In this document: in pieces, positions 1-12,914 of the stretch | How positions within the stretch are numbered: position 1 is the stretch's first letter | Layout: every line of letters begins with the position of its first letter | Source of the DNA: Ascaris suum | Taxonomy: Eukaryota > Nematoda > Chromadorea > Rhabditida > Ascarididae | Direction of reading: 5' to 3' | Assembly: GCA_013433145.1 (NCBI GenBank) | Contig: CM024190.1 | Span: 6,031,620-6,095,619, forward strand | Length of the DNA: 64,000 nt | The notes under the pieces: generated by a model | Databases searched by the model: none | What the model was told of the DNA's origin: nothing | The model's input: the letters and a program-made list of their open reading frames with translations, nothing else | Translations under genes and position numbers: made by a program

Positions 1-306
1 CCTGTTCATTTGTCGGAAACATATATCATTTAGGATGGCCTTTCACATTGCAAGAGCGCTCGAGAGCTGACTCTTTCCACAAAATGATGCTCATTTGCAT
101 AAGGCCTTTTTTTCTAAAACAAAACCGTTGCATGTACGCGTCGTAATTGTTTAGCTGTTACGATTTCTGTATTGAAATCTGCACTGCATATATTCGACTA
201 TGCGCTTACATGGTCAGTGGTTGGAAGCATAATGGCCATTAGATCTTTCTGCGTTAAGTTTGAACGCAGTAATGCCTGCTTTGAGGCTTTATCAGTTCAC
301 TGGCAT

Positions 307-438
307 GGTGTTGACCATTAACTTGGGTGTCACCGATGGTGTTGACCATTGGTTGGGGTATGACCAGTGGTATTGACCGTTCGCTGGGGTGTCGCCACCT
401 TTGGCTGGGATATCATCAGTGCTGTTGTCCACTAACTA
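307..438. repeat. degenerate 31-bp minisatellite
   Basis: Three units start at 307, 338 and 369 (GGTGTTGACCATT..., spacing exactly 31 bp), followed by shortened copies to about 435. Units differ at several positions, mainly in their second half (TTGGGGTATGACCAGTG versus TTGGGTGTCACCGATG). Confidence 0.75.
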
Positions 439-726
439 CATCATCCTATAATAAAATGGAACATCACACGTTTTAAGTGCAATTTGTTAACCAAGTTTCG
501 GCAACGCCGAGACGAGGAGAGAAAAGGTTTAATGGTTATGCAGTTGAATGAGTGTCTGCTGACGTGAGTTGAATGTTGCCGTCGTGGGAACGGTGCTTAT
601 TGTTTTCATCACGATGAGTGTTTCCCTCTTCCGACTTCTTAAGCGCACACAGTTTTTCACCTGATGGGCGCACACCCTTCAATACAACGATCAAGCTTCT
701 CAACAGCGGAAGATCAAAGTAGCATG

Positions 727-777
727 TCTCTCTCTCTCTCCCCCCCCCCCCCCCCTCCTCCTCCCCCTCTCTTAATC
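727..777. repeat. (TC)n followed by a C15 tract
   Basis: Alternating TC runs into 15 consecutive C and then C-rich imperfect repeats. It creates the glycine/glutamate-rich spurious minus-strand ORF here. Confidence 0.9.
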
Positions 778-3700
778 TTTTCGAGAATTTATTCCCCTTC
801 CTCTGTAGGTGGTTCATAATGCAACTTATTAAAGCATGCCAACGAGCACAGTGACTCCGCCGGTCTCGCATTTGCTACTGTTTCCCTTAGTGAATTGCAT
901 TTTCCGCTCGTATGCTTCTTTCTTCATGAGTTCGTGATAGTCAGTTGAACCTTCGTGTTGGGCTTTTTTTCTCTTTGGATGTGTCTCTTTCGATTGTTTA
1001 TGTCTCTTCGTAACTCTTATTGATGCCTGATGTTGCTTATTGCTCACCGAATCTTGTGATTCTCATTTGATTTGCCTTGCTCCTACTAAACTGTTGTTGC
1101 GGAAGTAAGTTTGCTAGTATTGAGTGGATTGCACTACGAGCGAAACCATGTGAAGTCATATGAGGGGTGAGTGAGCATCCTGTCTAACCATAATCGACGT
1201 TGAGTCTTTTTGCCATGTCGCGCTCCTCATTCAACAGCATCAAACTCGCATTTCTGCATTATTCGACCACTTGAGCCTTGGAATGGTTCTGCGATGAACA
1301 ATGTGAGTAGTCCTTTCGTGCATAATATTTGATATCCTTTTCGGAACTCAGCTTTTCTTCTTTACTTCAAGGGTAATTAGTTAAATGATATTAAGCCCGT
1401 TTCAAATGCAGTTGTTGTTACGCAAAAGATCAGCAACTGCGCTTCTGGAATCTATCACTCCCTTTCTTCGACGCGGTCCATTCAAATGAAGGAATTTGAG
1501 GGAAAGAGTTATCCGCATTGATAAAGATGTAACTATGGGTGATTATGCATGTTTTATTGATGGCGGAACGACACAAAAGGGAAGAACAAAAAGTGACAAC
1601 GTTTCCGAATTGATGAGGAAGAAAGCTGATGCATGGCGCATTGCATCGAAACTTAGCAGTGTTTCATTGCGGATGTTGGGGCTGGTGTTGTGCGTGACGC
1701 AAGATGTCGTGTGGGACACACCTTCACATTCATGTGCACCCGAAATCACAACCTTACACGGTATTCACAATTCCACATCGTCGGACTTGTATCGGTTTTG
1801 CCATCGTGCAACTCCTCTGAGACCATCTGGATTGGTCTTTGTCGTTGCCAGAACAGCTAACGCTGTTTTCTATCATTTTTGATTTCAGCGTATCGTGTGA
1901 TGGGGCATATGAAGGGGTGAGTGAAGGATATTCATTAGAGAGATAGGTCGGGAATTCTGCATCTTTATATTCATTGTGTCTTTCCCATTCTATCTTCAAC
2001 GATCAATCTTCCTATGGATGAGTTTATGTCACAGATTATGTTTTTTCTGTCTTCAGCTAAGTTTTTCATCATTCATTTCTTCGCATTTCATGGAGACGGC
2101 TCTAATTGTCCATGCTTATTGAATACTCTTATTCTTCTTGAAACGAGGAACATCCCTTGCTGGTCAAAAAATCCATTAAAAATGTTGCTTGCAAAATGGC
2201 GACTTTCCTCAGGTGGGTAAGTTGCTTGTTAAATTTTATGCTTAATTTTATACCATTTCGCTCATTCTCGAGTTTGAAAAGTGAAGCATTTGCGTCGCAA
2301 GCGCTATTTTAGGTGTGGTCTTAGATTTCCACTTTAGTTTCGATCTGTTTTCACACGTGATCTCTATATGATAGTATGATTATTGAGCATTTTCTCGCAT
2401 CGTATGAGCTTTTTTGTAGGGCATATCGTTTGGTCTTTTCTCGAGGTAAGGGGTTCATATTTTAATATGAAATGTGCAAAAGGGGATGATATAATGCGCT
2501 GCTTTTGGTTTCTTTGAAGCTTCCTTTTAAACATAGCAGGCGATGAGGTTGACAAGTATTTTTAGCTATGCGCTTATAGCCTAGAAACTTCGATAGTGCT
2601 TCTCTGTTTTGTTTTTAGGTAAGTTGTATGTGGATATTGTGGCGTTGATCCTGAATCAATACTGCTCGCTAGGTTTTGGTTGTTACGCTTTGGGAAATGC
2701 TCGTTACTTCCAGTGTGCCATTCTGGAGCATCTCCACTCACTAAGTGTGATAAGCAAATTGTGCGAACACTTTGATTCATTGCATTATTAACGAGAACTC
2801 CTAAAGGGAACATGCAGAGCATCTATGAGAATAGGTGTCTATTGAAACACAAGCATACTTAATCTGATTTTTTAGTTATTTTTTATGCCGGCAATCAGGA
2901 TGATTGCTTTTGTGCTAGCCACATGCAACATAGAGCGCTTTACATTTATTCCTTCCACTACGTCATACTCGATAAGATTCAAACTCCATTTAACAGTCGA
3001 CGTCCATCCACTTCCCGTCATTAGCCAGCCATCTATGCGGTTTCCCACTGCTTCATTAGGAGCCAACTGTTCGCCATTTCTTCTACCTTTTCTATTACGA
3101 CCTTTTTACAACCTCTGGTTTCTTTTTTTTTTTTTTTTTTGCGCTTCCAAACTATTTACCACATCTCTGCACTTGTAAACTTCGCTTTTAGCTGCATGTA
3201 AACAGTAATGCAAAAAATGATTGAAATATACGAAAATGAGGAGGGGAATTTACTCAAACAATTCAACTACATTTTTGCTTATGCTTTTTCATTTCCACTG
3301 CAGAGTAACGGAAACTTCACTAGCACTAATTATCTTCGGCTTTTTCACGAATTTTGCAACTTATATTGCAAAAGCGCATTTCTTTTAGCATGATCTATTC
3401 ATAAGTTGACTTCTTCAGCATCATCGTCGATTGTTTTTTTTTCTTTTGTCCGATCTCTTCTCGAAATGACGTTTGATTAATTTTAATTCGAGTTTGGGTA
3501 ACTCAAAGTGGATTTAGTTGTTTTGGATTCGAACTGCATCAATTATATTGCAGCTGTATAATTTGATATGTATAATATGCATCGTAGAAGGTATCATGTA
3601 CGCAACTGTCCATCGCTTTCAGTTGAGCAATTTTCCTAGCAACTGATTTTCGTAGAAAGCGACAACAGTTGACGCATATTTGCTAATATGGAATTCAACT

Positions 3701-4283
3701 TCCAAGTTCACATGATTTTGCTTGTTCCCGTCATAATATTGTTCAACTAATAGATGAACAGTAGACGTGCAATAGCGTAACTGTGTAGTATCGTCGAAGA
3801 ACTTACATCAACACATAATCGCATTATGCTTCTTTTCACAGTTTCCTACCTACAAACACTTTGTCGCACACTTCTTCTAAGGGTACGAGGAGTTTAAATT
3901 CGAGGAGATACACAGACCAGACCAGATGCGTGCAGCACTTGGTGTTGGTTATTTTTTTTTCAAGTCCGGAAATGCCCGCGCACCTGGTGGAGGAGTGTGT
4001 ATGTCTATGTATGTATGTGTGAGGTGAAGTGAAGTGAATCGTTGCTCTCAATCTATGTAGTGGCAGCCCCCGTTGAGAGCATGCTTGCTCTTTGTCGCTT
4101 CGCAGCCCACCGTCACAGTGCTGTCGCTTTTCTTTAAGCATGTCTCTTGCTTGTGGTAAATGAACGTTCCCATGTGGTTCATGAGGTGTCTAATTCAATG
4201 GCCATTCGTCATAGTTGAAGAGTTGGTGCGTCCGTCAAGCAAATTTCGCCGACGACCGATTGGTTGTTCTCGTGACTAATTAC
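778..4283. other. no supported gene
   Basis: Mostly AT-rich, with a T16 run at 3125-3140. A 128-codon plus ORF at 1496-1882 shows no recognisable domain. A short acceptor-bounded plus frame at about 3888 (reading YEEFKFEEIHRPDQMRAAL) is notable but competes with an open minus frame. Nothing firm. Confidence 0.5.
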
Positions 4284-4447
4284 CTGATGCTAAAGTTGTT
4301 CACTTGAACGGTTGCATTCTCAAGGGTAAACGTCGTCGCTGCGTATTTGGTATTACTTGGAGGCACATCAACACGTTCTTCGAACGGCGTGGCCAACGTT
4401 TCCAAGCGACACTCGTTTCTTTGCGCAAATGCTTTAAGCCGGTCAAA
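4284..4447 (-). CDS. candidate internal exon, unidentified protein
   Basis: On the minus strand, CCTTTCAG precedes a 164-nt block (54 codons plus 2) that ends ATCAG|GTAATT, so both splice sites are good. The encoded peptide begins FDRLKAFAQRNECRLETL and ends NATVQVNNFSIR. It is more GC-rich than its surroundings and has balanced codon use. The opposite strand and another minus frame are also open here, which lowers confidence. I found no convincing neighbouring exon and no recognisable domain. Confidence 0.38.
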
Positions 4448-5306
4448 CTGAAAGGATTGCAATCTTTCTCAGTTTTGCTTCCTCTGTTTATTTCATTCAT
4501 TCCCATCGATAACGTCTGTGCTTTCACTGTTTGTGTTGCAGTGGAATGATAAGCCGAATTTTTAACGCCCTTCACCACGTCCTTTTTACAACTCGGATAA
4601 CTCATCATACCTTTTTCATCTTCACAGCTATTATTTGGCTGAAATTGTACGAGAAACCGCATAATTCTTAGAGTTTTCTTGTGTCGTGATTCTGCCTGGC
4701 TGCGAATTAGGAGGGGAAACCTCTGAGTTTATTACTAAAAAGAGTCACTGAAATGCATCAAAAAGATAATATGATGAAGGAAATGGGGCAGCATAATTAT
4801 GTCTTGAAAAATCACTGTTGTTGCTGAGCTGCATAGATTCTTTTTTACAGCCATTTTCGCTATGTGTTTTGAGTCGTTTGAAGTGCGTTTTTGGTAGATT
4901 ATATTTGAGCGCTGTTTTTAGCTGATTGGTGTTGTCATTTAGGGTCTCGAAATGCGGTCGTTATTCCCGAACCAAAGCCAATGCTTCGGGAGTTCGAAAA
5001 TTCCTGAGCATATCTCATTTTGATGGCTAACCTTCTTTTTACGCTATTTTCTGGATCAAAATTTATTTGATGTAGTCTTTTAAAAATATGACCACTACGT
5101 CTGTCAATTTGACATGTCTCAACTGCGTTTTTATGTGGTACATGTCCCTCTCTTCTGCCCAAGTGAAGCGTGCACTAATTTCTTTTCGGGAATAGCACTA
5201 ACGCCAAGTGTGTCTTATGTTCTAATGAAGTAGCTTAGTGCTGGCAGAAAAGTCATGAAGCATTGCGGGTTTTTTGTTCACCATGGTCTATGTGATGACA
5301 TTATTT

Positions 5307-5399
<93 letters not shown>

Positions 5400-7033
5400 T
5401 TCATTCATTCATTCCCAGTTTCCCGGCATTTGCACTCTCTTTCATTTTCCTCGTTTCTTTTTTTTGCTTGTTGATTTTCTTATGGACTATATGCGTTTTC
5501 TTATGCCCATTTCCGTTACATTGACATGGTCATTTCTCTCCCTTTCTGTCTCACTCCCGTCCTCAATATGTTAACTCGCCGTTGCAATTGGAAATGAAGC
5601 GTCCGTTCAGTATGTTTTTCCTACAGTGGTCGTAAGACGACGTTGATTCGGAAGTGGTTTCAAAAATTAAAAAAAAACAAAACTGGTTGCTTATGGTGAT
5701 TAAGCGACCGTTTCCAACACTACTTCCACTTTTACACTAAGTTCAATCGACACCACTTTTCTTTTTTCTTTCAACCGCGTTTTACATATACGTTTTGACC
5801 CATAGAACAAATACATCAAAAATCAGACAGTTCGTATTAGTTGTTACCTTTATCCTATAATGGATTTTTCATTTGAAATCTTCTGGATGGATCGTCACCT
5901 AGCAGAGAAATCGTAAAGCGCTTAGCGGAGTTTCCTTTTGCGATATGCAGCATTTAGGCAACAGTTGAGCGATAGCAAGAGGAGATGCTTGTTTCCCATA
6001 GTTTTCCGAACTGCTCATCTCTAGAATCTTTTCGAGCATAATGAGGGTTTTCTTAGAAATATTTTCATGTATACTCGTCGCGAACTTCCAGAAGTGTTTC
6101 TACATTGACTTCAAAGCTCGCAATTCACCTAAAAAGATCATCGGGTCAGTCTGGACGCAATTTGTTGAACCAATTTCGGGTGAAGATCGCATCTATTAGA
6201 TTTCACAGCTCTGGGTCTCCCTTGAAGTGTCGTGAAAAAACCCTGCGTTTATGCAGTTGCGTATGAATAGTCAGTTTCGCTTCAAAGATGCTGACTAAGT
6301 TGAGTTTATATGGCATGCGAAAAGCTGATAATGGCATAGCGAGTTTTTAACTGGTGCGGACCAGATGATGCACTCAAGCAGATGATGTGGTTCTTTCGTT
6401 ATATCATAATAATAAGTGTAGAGATGTTTTTTGAAATGAAACACCATGGAATTAACAACAGTATCGTTTGTTTATAGCCCTAAACTTATAGAGAAGGGGA
6501 AACAATGGTGGCAATTAGAGGCGATTGAAATCGTCGCATGTGCCGTCTAGAAGAAAGTTATCCAACACACGGCGCATTGCAGCGTACGAACAAAATGTTG
6601 ATAATGGGCATGCTGACGAGTTGCAGAGAGGAACAAGCCGCGGGTGCGATACCGTTAAAAGACGTGTCCACCAGTTGAATGCTGCTGCTTACAGCCAGGC
6701 GTATCCGCTATATCCGTTGGTGTTGCTAATGCTATGGGCGGATTGCACTCAGATTTGTGTTGCTGACCTATGGAATCATTGTGTATCACTACTTGAGATG
6801 CGCATTCATTCTCGCTGGCATCGTTTTTTTTAAAGAGAGCGCTCCTTATAGATCATTCCGGCTATTAAAAAAGTCCCATAACAAACTGCCATTGCAATTT
6901 TCCAGTAAAAATGCTCACTCTCTCAAGAAGTTAATTGACACAAGTAGTGTACAAAAAACACTTATTAGTTGTTCTACCTATCTTAGTCGGTTTCACTTTG
7001 AAGCAAATTTGTCTTTAATTCGACGACTGAAGA
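4448..7033. other. no supported gene outside repeats
   Basis: Apart from the TA tract there are two short plus frames that end in stops after acceptor-like sites: 4943-4993 (reading NAVVIPEPKPMLREFENS) and 6041-6199 (52 codons, reading KKIIGSVWTQFVEPISGEDR). A 102-codon ORF at 6525-6833 lies in a GC-richer patch. All are too weak to call. Confidence 0.45.
5311..5397. repeat. (TA)n microsatellite, 87 bp, with (ATTC)n tail
   Basis: A perfect TA alternation is followed at 5398-5414 by four CATT repeats. Open frames of alternating Tyr-Ile across it are artefacts. Confidence 0.97.
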
Positions 7034-7153
7034 ATGGAAGCAATAACCTACAGGCAGTGGGAAGGGAGATGTGGCGAAGCGATTGGAAGACTTAGGGAGC
7101 ATAAGTCAGACGAAGAAGCGGATGAGAAGAATGCCAGTTGTAGCACAAAGCAG
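7034..7153 (+). CDS. candidate first exon, unidentified acidic protein
   Basis: ATG opens 40 codons ending AAG CAG|GTGTTA. The peptide starts MEAITYRQWEGRCGEA and continues with a charged stretch, LREHKSDEEADEKNA. An in-frame TGA lies 6 nt before the ATG, so the ATG would be the true start or the first codon after a weak AAG acceptor. The minus strand is also open across this patch. Function unknown. Confidence 0.25.
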
Positions 7154-8756
7154 GTGTTATTGTGAGGTGGAGAGATAGTTTTTTCTACCGAGGCGACCTG
7201 TAACGGAAAGCGGTAAGTCGATTTCTCACAGGTGGGTGGAATAGTTCTCAACGAAAAAGATTGGGAGTGCTCTCGATCGAGATTCGCGACATGAATCCTT
7301 CAAAGAACAAGGAATACTAATACGAACCTCCTAGCAATCGTCAATATTACAAGCTTAATTCCATCACATTGTCATTGGAATAACGAAAACGATGCAAATT
7401 GGTTACCAACTTTTTTAATTGTGGAAGTGTCATCGAATTATAACCTCGTTCGCACGATTGTTTGAACTTGTGTTAGTACGAAGCCATTTGAATCTATGAG
7501 AATATGGGAGCGTCGCATTGTTTATCGGCATCGTACGACGGTGTCGTCCGAAGCCTATAAACACTGTCGTCGAAGGTGCAAAAGAAAGCTTGCCTGGCAT
7601 GAGGTGTTATTGACGGCTTGCAGCGAACGTATCGGTTGTAATTAAGAAACAGTGCAGTTTATTTTCTGTGCCCACTATGCATGAATATATAAATATCTCA
7701 AGGTGGGCGCTTTTCCGTATTTTACATCTGTCCGATCTGCTTTTATGGTGGCGAACCAAATAAAGGCGGCGCACGTCACTTCCTCAAGTTGCGGCTTCCA
7801 TTCTAGATATAGCATTTCTTTTCGCGCTTCACCATAACAAGTTAGCATTTTTTGCTCACCAATTTTTTGTATTGACCAATATAAAATAATAATGATGTTG
7901 CAGTGATTTTTTAGTTGCAATCATAGAAAGCTTTACGTCGAGATTCGGATCTTTTCCTTACTTTTAGCTCAGAGAATGGGTCATAAAGCTAGCATAGATA
8001 TGTATGATGATCTGAGGACAGTTTTTCAAGTGACTGTGCCAGTAGTAGTTCTTTGTATGAGCCAGATTTAGCTGTCGAACTTAATCATACTTTCTCTCAT
8101 CTTCACTACAGCTTTGATGAAAACATTCCAATTTTCAATGAGGACCATGGAAAATCAAAAGTAAGAATGTACTCTTTACCATGCAATAAAAATCAGTGCT
8201 AAAAATTTTGTAACGTGTGTTTTGCATAAATCAGCAAGCTCTCATGTATTTTAATATGGGGAAATTTTACTGAAAATCTAGCTGTTTTTCGTCATAACTG
8301 TAGTGCAGATGAGCAGAAAATAATGTGAATAAAGGCTAGTTTTCTGTTTTCGGACTCAGGTGCATTTGATGTAGAATCCTAAGGGCGATATTTAGACTGA
8401 TATTTTCAACGCTCGATATATTGAAACATTAGCGTAAGATGTTGAAAAGTATTATTTCATCTACACTTCGATCTTTGCTTTCACCAACTCTGTCTAAATT
8501 GCCACTATTTCCAGCGTTTTTTTTTTCTTTTTTTGGAAGAATGATTGAACTAGGGGACTGCTGGAAGTGTTGATGAATACAGGACTGGTTTATTCAGCAC
8601 CCTGTTCAGTAGCGTCATACCCAATCTTTCAAACGAAAAGCGCTAGAAGTTTCTTTTCAAGTGTTCTTTTATTGTACCGCATAGAAATTTTCCAAATCTA
8701 GATATAAGACATTTGCTTTTGCTAACAGATTTTCCAAATTTGATGAATTACTGAAT

Positions 8757-8762
8757 TTTATT
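8757..8762 (-). terminator. possible polyadenylation signal (AATAAA, minus strand)
   Basis: TTTATT on the plus strand reads AATAAA on the minus strand, 127 nt after the stop of the candidate terminal exon at 8889-9020. Confidence 0.2.
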
Positions 8763-8888
8763 GTCGTTATTGGCCATAAATTGAGCATCCCTGTTTTCTC
8801 CACTGTAAATTTCTAGCAACTTATTTCCACTGTCTTTAAAAGTGGCTTTAAATTCTCGGCTGCTGTAGACGTTTCTCAAAGAAGAGTA

Positions 8889-9020
8889 CTAGGGGACTTG
8901 TATCGAAAAAGCGCTTTTAACTGAACTTTTAAGGTATTCATTCCTCGTTTTCTGTTTATGGGAGCAGAAGCGCGATGATGGAGTCAGCAGTGAATTTACA
9001 CGTCTGATCCATTCATCTAG
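8889..9020 (-). CDS. candidate terminal exon, unidentified protein
   Basis: On the minus strand a pyrimidine-rich acceptor, CGCCCTCCTTCAG, is followed by 43 codons and TAG. The peptide opens LDEWIRRVNSLLTPSSRF and includes KTRNEYLKSSVKSAF. An AATAAA lies 127 nt past the stop. Acceptor, stop and poly(A) signal agree with a last exon, but no upstream exon was found and the peptide matches nothing I know. Confidence 0.28.
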   Translation of the reverse strand, partial: LDEWIRRVNSLLTPSSRFCSHKQKTRNEYLKSSVKSAFSIQVP

Positions 9021-12000
9021 CTGAAGGAGGGCGGAGTTGGGAAGTGCTCTTAATTAGGTCGTGCTCTGCGTGGGCAGATTGGCTCGACGCTGGTTTTCGC
9101 AGAATGCAGTTGTTCTAGCGCTATTTATTGTCACTTTGAACATCTGACTGGTTACGAGGTGCTACACAGGTGATTGTTAATGAGGATGGACTAAAATCAA
9201 CACATTCGATAAAGATTTTGTTGGAGCTTATAGCGAAACGATGACTCGAAATGTGAGCTGCAGATAGTGGTTAGTGTGGTACACATGCCCTTAGACTAGA
9301 AGCCATCATCAGGCAGGCTTATCTATAGCTGAAGAGAAGCAAGGAAGCTGGTGCTTGCGCAATGCCATAATAATGTCATGCATTTTAAAAAACGCTCGCT
9401 GATGTCATTTCTTTTGAGCAGTTTACTACGGCTGTATATGTTGGATGTTATGTTGATTCATTTGACGCTTGTTGGATATTCGTTTGAGGATGTGACAAAT
9501 GCATTGCGCGGCAAACCCATCAGATACAAAATTGCTGGACAAAATATGAGTTGAAAACAAAAGTGATTTCATTGCTGGGAAAATTTGCACGACTGCAATG
9601 TTCCACTGAAGTGAAAAAATCGCATTCTATGGTAGGCATGTTTCACACATTAATCTCAACAATTTTTTGAAGCGTTTTTCTATGTTTAAACTCTGAGGTA
9701 GAGATGCGCATTTTATTTGAAACTGAACTCTAATAGCAGCACTGCAATCGCTTCTAATTATGTTGCAGTCGTTGTCGAGGTGTTTTTATGGAGTCGGAAG
9801 AAAGATCATTTGTACGGAATTGAGATTCGAAAAGACACTTTAAGAGATGAAAAACTTCTCAAAAATGAAATCAGTATAAGATTTTGAATGCGAAGTCAAA
9901 ACAGATATCCAATCAATTGCCCATAGGTGCTGGTTTGTCCAACAATGTCAACTTGATTGGAGCACATTTGTTGACAGTTTCACGATTAAATTGCCGCATT
10001 AGTCGAGCTCTCTATGTGAGAAAAATTCATGTGTTGCTTGGCATCGTTCCGATAGAAACAAACAAACATACATGTGCGTTATGAGTCGCTCGAGTCATCA
10101 AGCGATTGGCACCGCACTCACGATACGCTTCTGCCTAAATAACGCAACTTTTTTTTGCACTTTTGCTCCACTCATCCGCCATTGCGCACTTTCTTTTGTA
10201 ATATTTTTGGCTCGGTAAGTGCTTTCATTTCTTTCCCTTCCCCACGAACACATCAATGTCCTCCTTCTGTATCACCATATCTTCAATGTGAAACTCACTT
10301 TGCATCTGGTTTTCGTCGAGATTGTTCATATTCAAGTCGGATCACTAAATTACACTTAACATCCCTTCTATCATCTCTTCTTCTCTTAGCATGTTCTCCT
10401 CCCCACCCTATCATTTCATCTATTTCATCTTTCGACCAGAAGCATAACTAAGTAGAAAAATGTTATCTTTGAAAGGCATCTTACACGACTGGCAAAAACA
10501 TATCGTCGACTTCGTCTTACAAGAGGAAATTGCCGCGGCGACCTATCTTTAATCTTGTCGATAAAGAAGTATAGGTGAGAGATTCTTCTCGGCTTTTATT
10601 CTTCCAGTTGTTCACATTATGCCCATTTTTCTCTGCCCTATGGAGAAATTAAGACTTTCTTTGCGAAACTACTTGATTGCCAAGCACCAAAAAAAAAAAA
10701 CTTATTTTCACAAATTTGTTTAAATCAAATGTCGCGATTCACTAATGTAATTTTTTCAGCAAGTATTTCAGTAACGCATAACACATAAACGAGAAGCATA
10801 AGGCGGTTGTTGGACGGCCGTTGTTGAGCTCTAAACGCTTTAGCATTTTGCATTTGCGATGAGATGCATTCATTGCGCTAGCAAAAGGATTCAATTTTGC
10901 GCTTAAAAATGTAGCCATTGTTAGGCTTTTCTTAATTTATGACAAATATTTATCGGTATGGAATTTGCCGCTGAAATGCATATAGTCTAAAGATGTGAAT
11001 CATCGAATTGTTTAATCAAATATAGTCATAACAGATATTTTCTATGAAAAGCCCTCACTATACAGTGTGCACTAAATTGAGCAATTTAAGCGCATTGCAT
11101 CAATGAATGACTCCCCGAAGAGTTGTTCGTCCATTTTGTCGATCGAACCCCCCTACTGCCCTTCGGATCAAAAAGGCGTGCGAAGCAGACGCTTCGTCAA
11201 ATAGTTTTATTGTAGTGTAGCGTCACTGCGTTAGTGGCTTTGCCAGCTGATAGCTCTTCGCTTTAGTTAACGGTCGTTTTGAGTGCTTCTAAGTTGGCGA
11301 TGGCGTAGCTAACATTTTCAGTCATTTCCGTTCCTCCATTTCAAGCAGTAACGTTGAAATGGGGAGTCATTTGTGTTTAACGTGGCGGTTGTAAACGTAA
11401 CAACGTTTAAATATGCTGCATTCCTGTTTTCTAACATGTCAATATGCAACTTTCGCTGGGATACCGTTGCTTGGTGGGTCGGTTGATAATTTAAATAGGT
11501 GAACTTGGCCTAAAGGGGTAAATTAGGATGTGGATTGCTTTGGTAAGCCATCAGTTTTGATGCTGTTGATGGCAGCCAAGGGCATATAGTACATCTGATA
11601 GCGCATTGAGCTAGAGATGTTCCGTGTCTAATTCGCTGTGTTCGCATTTATCCAAAATTGTACGATTGATTTACGTTCCGTGCAAAGCTATGCCACAAGG
11701 TATCAAACTTCCGGGGAGAAATTCAGTGTATAGAAGAAATTGAGAGTTTATGTGATGAATGAATGAGATTAAACAAAACGTGACAGTTTCGAAAGAAAAA
11801 AAAAAACTTCAAGCCCAAGAAATAAAAGCTACTGGGGGGTCTATGATGTATGCGCAAAACTGCAAAGTTCTGAATGTTTTCATCTATGCATAATAGCCGG
11901 TACTGAACAATATTCAGCGTTTAATGCACATCAATAAATGCATGCTTGTCGAAGGTTGTTTTTTTTTCTTTTAAGTTGAAGAATTATTTTGCACGTGCGT

Positions 12001-12705
12001 TTTCGTGGATTCATTATGTGGGTTCATTGATATGTTTGCAAAAAAAGGTCGAATACGTTTATTTTTGTGTGCACCTTTCTCTACAGGTGATTCGGCTCGC
12101 TAATTAGCTCCACTAGTTGAATATATCACATACAGACGATATGAAGTGATCGCCAAATATGATGCGAATTATCCGGAGTGAACGTCATCAATTCAAAGTT
12201 CACTTATACCTCCTCCTTGCTCTCCCACACTGTCCCCACACCTTAGTGATTTTCTGCTATTTTTCTTTCGTCTCCAAAGTGCACTAGTCTCGTTCGTTGT
12301 GATGCACCCTCATTATTCGACAATTTTTGACATAAGTCCACGATAAATATTGCCACTATTTCGACCTAAGCTGGATAAGTAGAAAGATATTTCACATGGC
12401 TATTGAACCACTTTTTAAATTTCCGAATTGTTTATTACTTAACACCTTGTCTCCCACATCATTGTTGCAATATCGCATATATGGATGATATAAAATTTCT
12501 ATTCGAAATGTAAATGACGTCATTCCGATCGGGCATGATGCATCGTTGTGTTTATTTGCAACTACAAAACGTTAAGCTTGTTTAAAACGAATCGTTGAAT
12601 CGTTTATTCGCATAAATCAGACCTATTTAGTGCATCACAATTCTGAACTTTACGCATCGAATATCCTTTACATTTTTGAAGGTGAAGCCACTTTCTTTGG
12701 TTCGA

Positions 12706-12901
12706 AGTGACTGGACTCATAGCTGTACCGCGGCAGGGTCCATTACAAGTATGGCGTTTGAAAGATGAGAGGAAAATTTATCGACGAAGTGAAACTCTTC
12801 AGAGGCAAATTAGGTCAACGCTGCATGTGTTGCAGCTTTTTCGTTTTGCTAGCATGATGGCAACAATTGTGAAGCTCAGCAAAACTCTTCAGCCGCTCTA
12901 A
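12706..12901 (+). CDS. candidate exon, unidentified basic protein
   Basis: After the pyrimidine-rich acceptor TTTCTTTGGTTCGAAG a frame stays open to TAA at 12899. It encodes TGLIAVPRQGPLQVWRLKDE, then a basic helix-like stretch RRSETLQRQIRS. A possible donor (ATTAG|GTCAAC) lies inside. A 13-base G run follows the stop at once. No homologue recognised; it could be a chance ORF in a GC-richer patch. Confidence 0.2.
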
Positions 12902-12914
12902 GGGGGGGGGGGGG
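12902..12914. repeat. G13 homopolymer
   Basis: Thirteen consecutive G immediately after the stop of the 12.7-kb candidate exon. Confidence 0.9.

Noticed and set aside
3888..3980. Plus-strand frame YEEFKFEEIHRPDQMRAAL after CTTCTTCTAAG
   Set aside because: The donor is unclear, the frame runs into a poly-T stretch, and a competing minus-strand frame covers the same bases.
4942..4993. Short plus-strand terminal exon reading NAVVIPEPKPMLREFENS
   Set aside because: Only 17-18 codons with a modest acceptor; the minus strand is equally open. Too short to support.
5255..5574. Tyr-Ile repeat ORFs over the TA tracts (also at 19.6 and 21.2 kb)
   Set aside because: They are pure translation of (TA)n and have no coding value.
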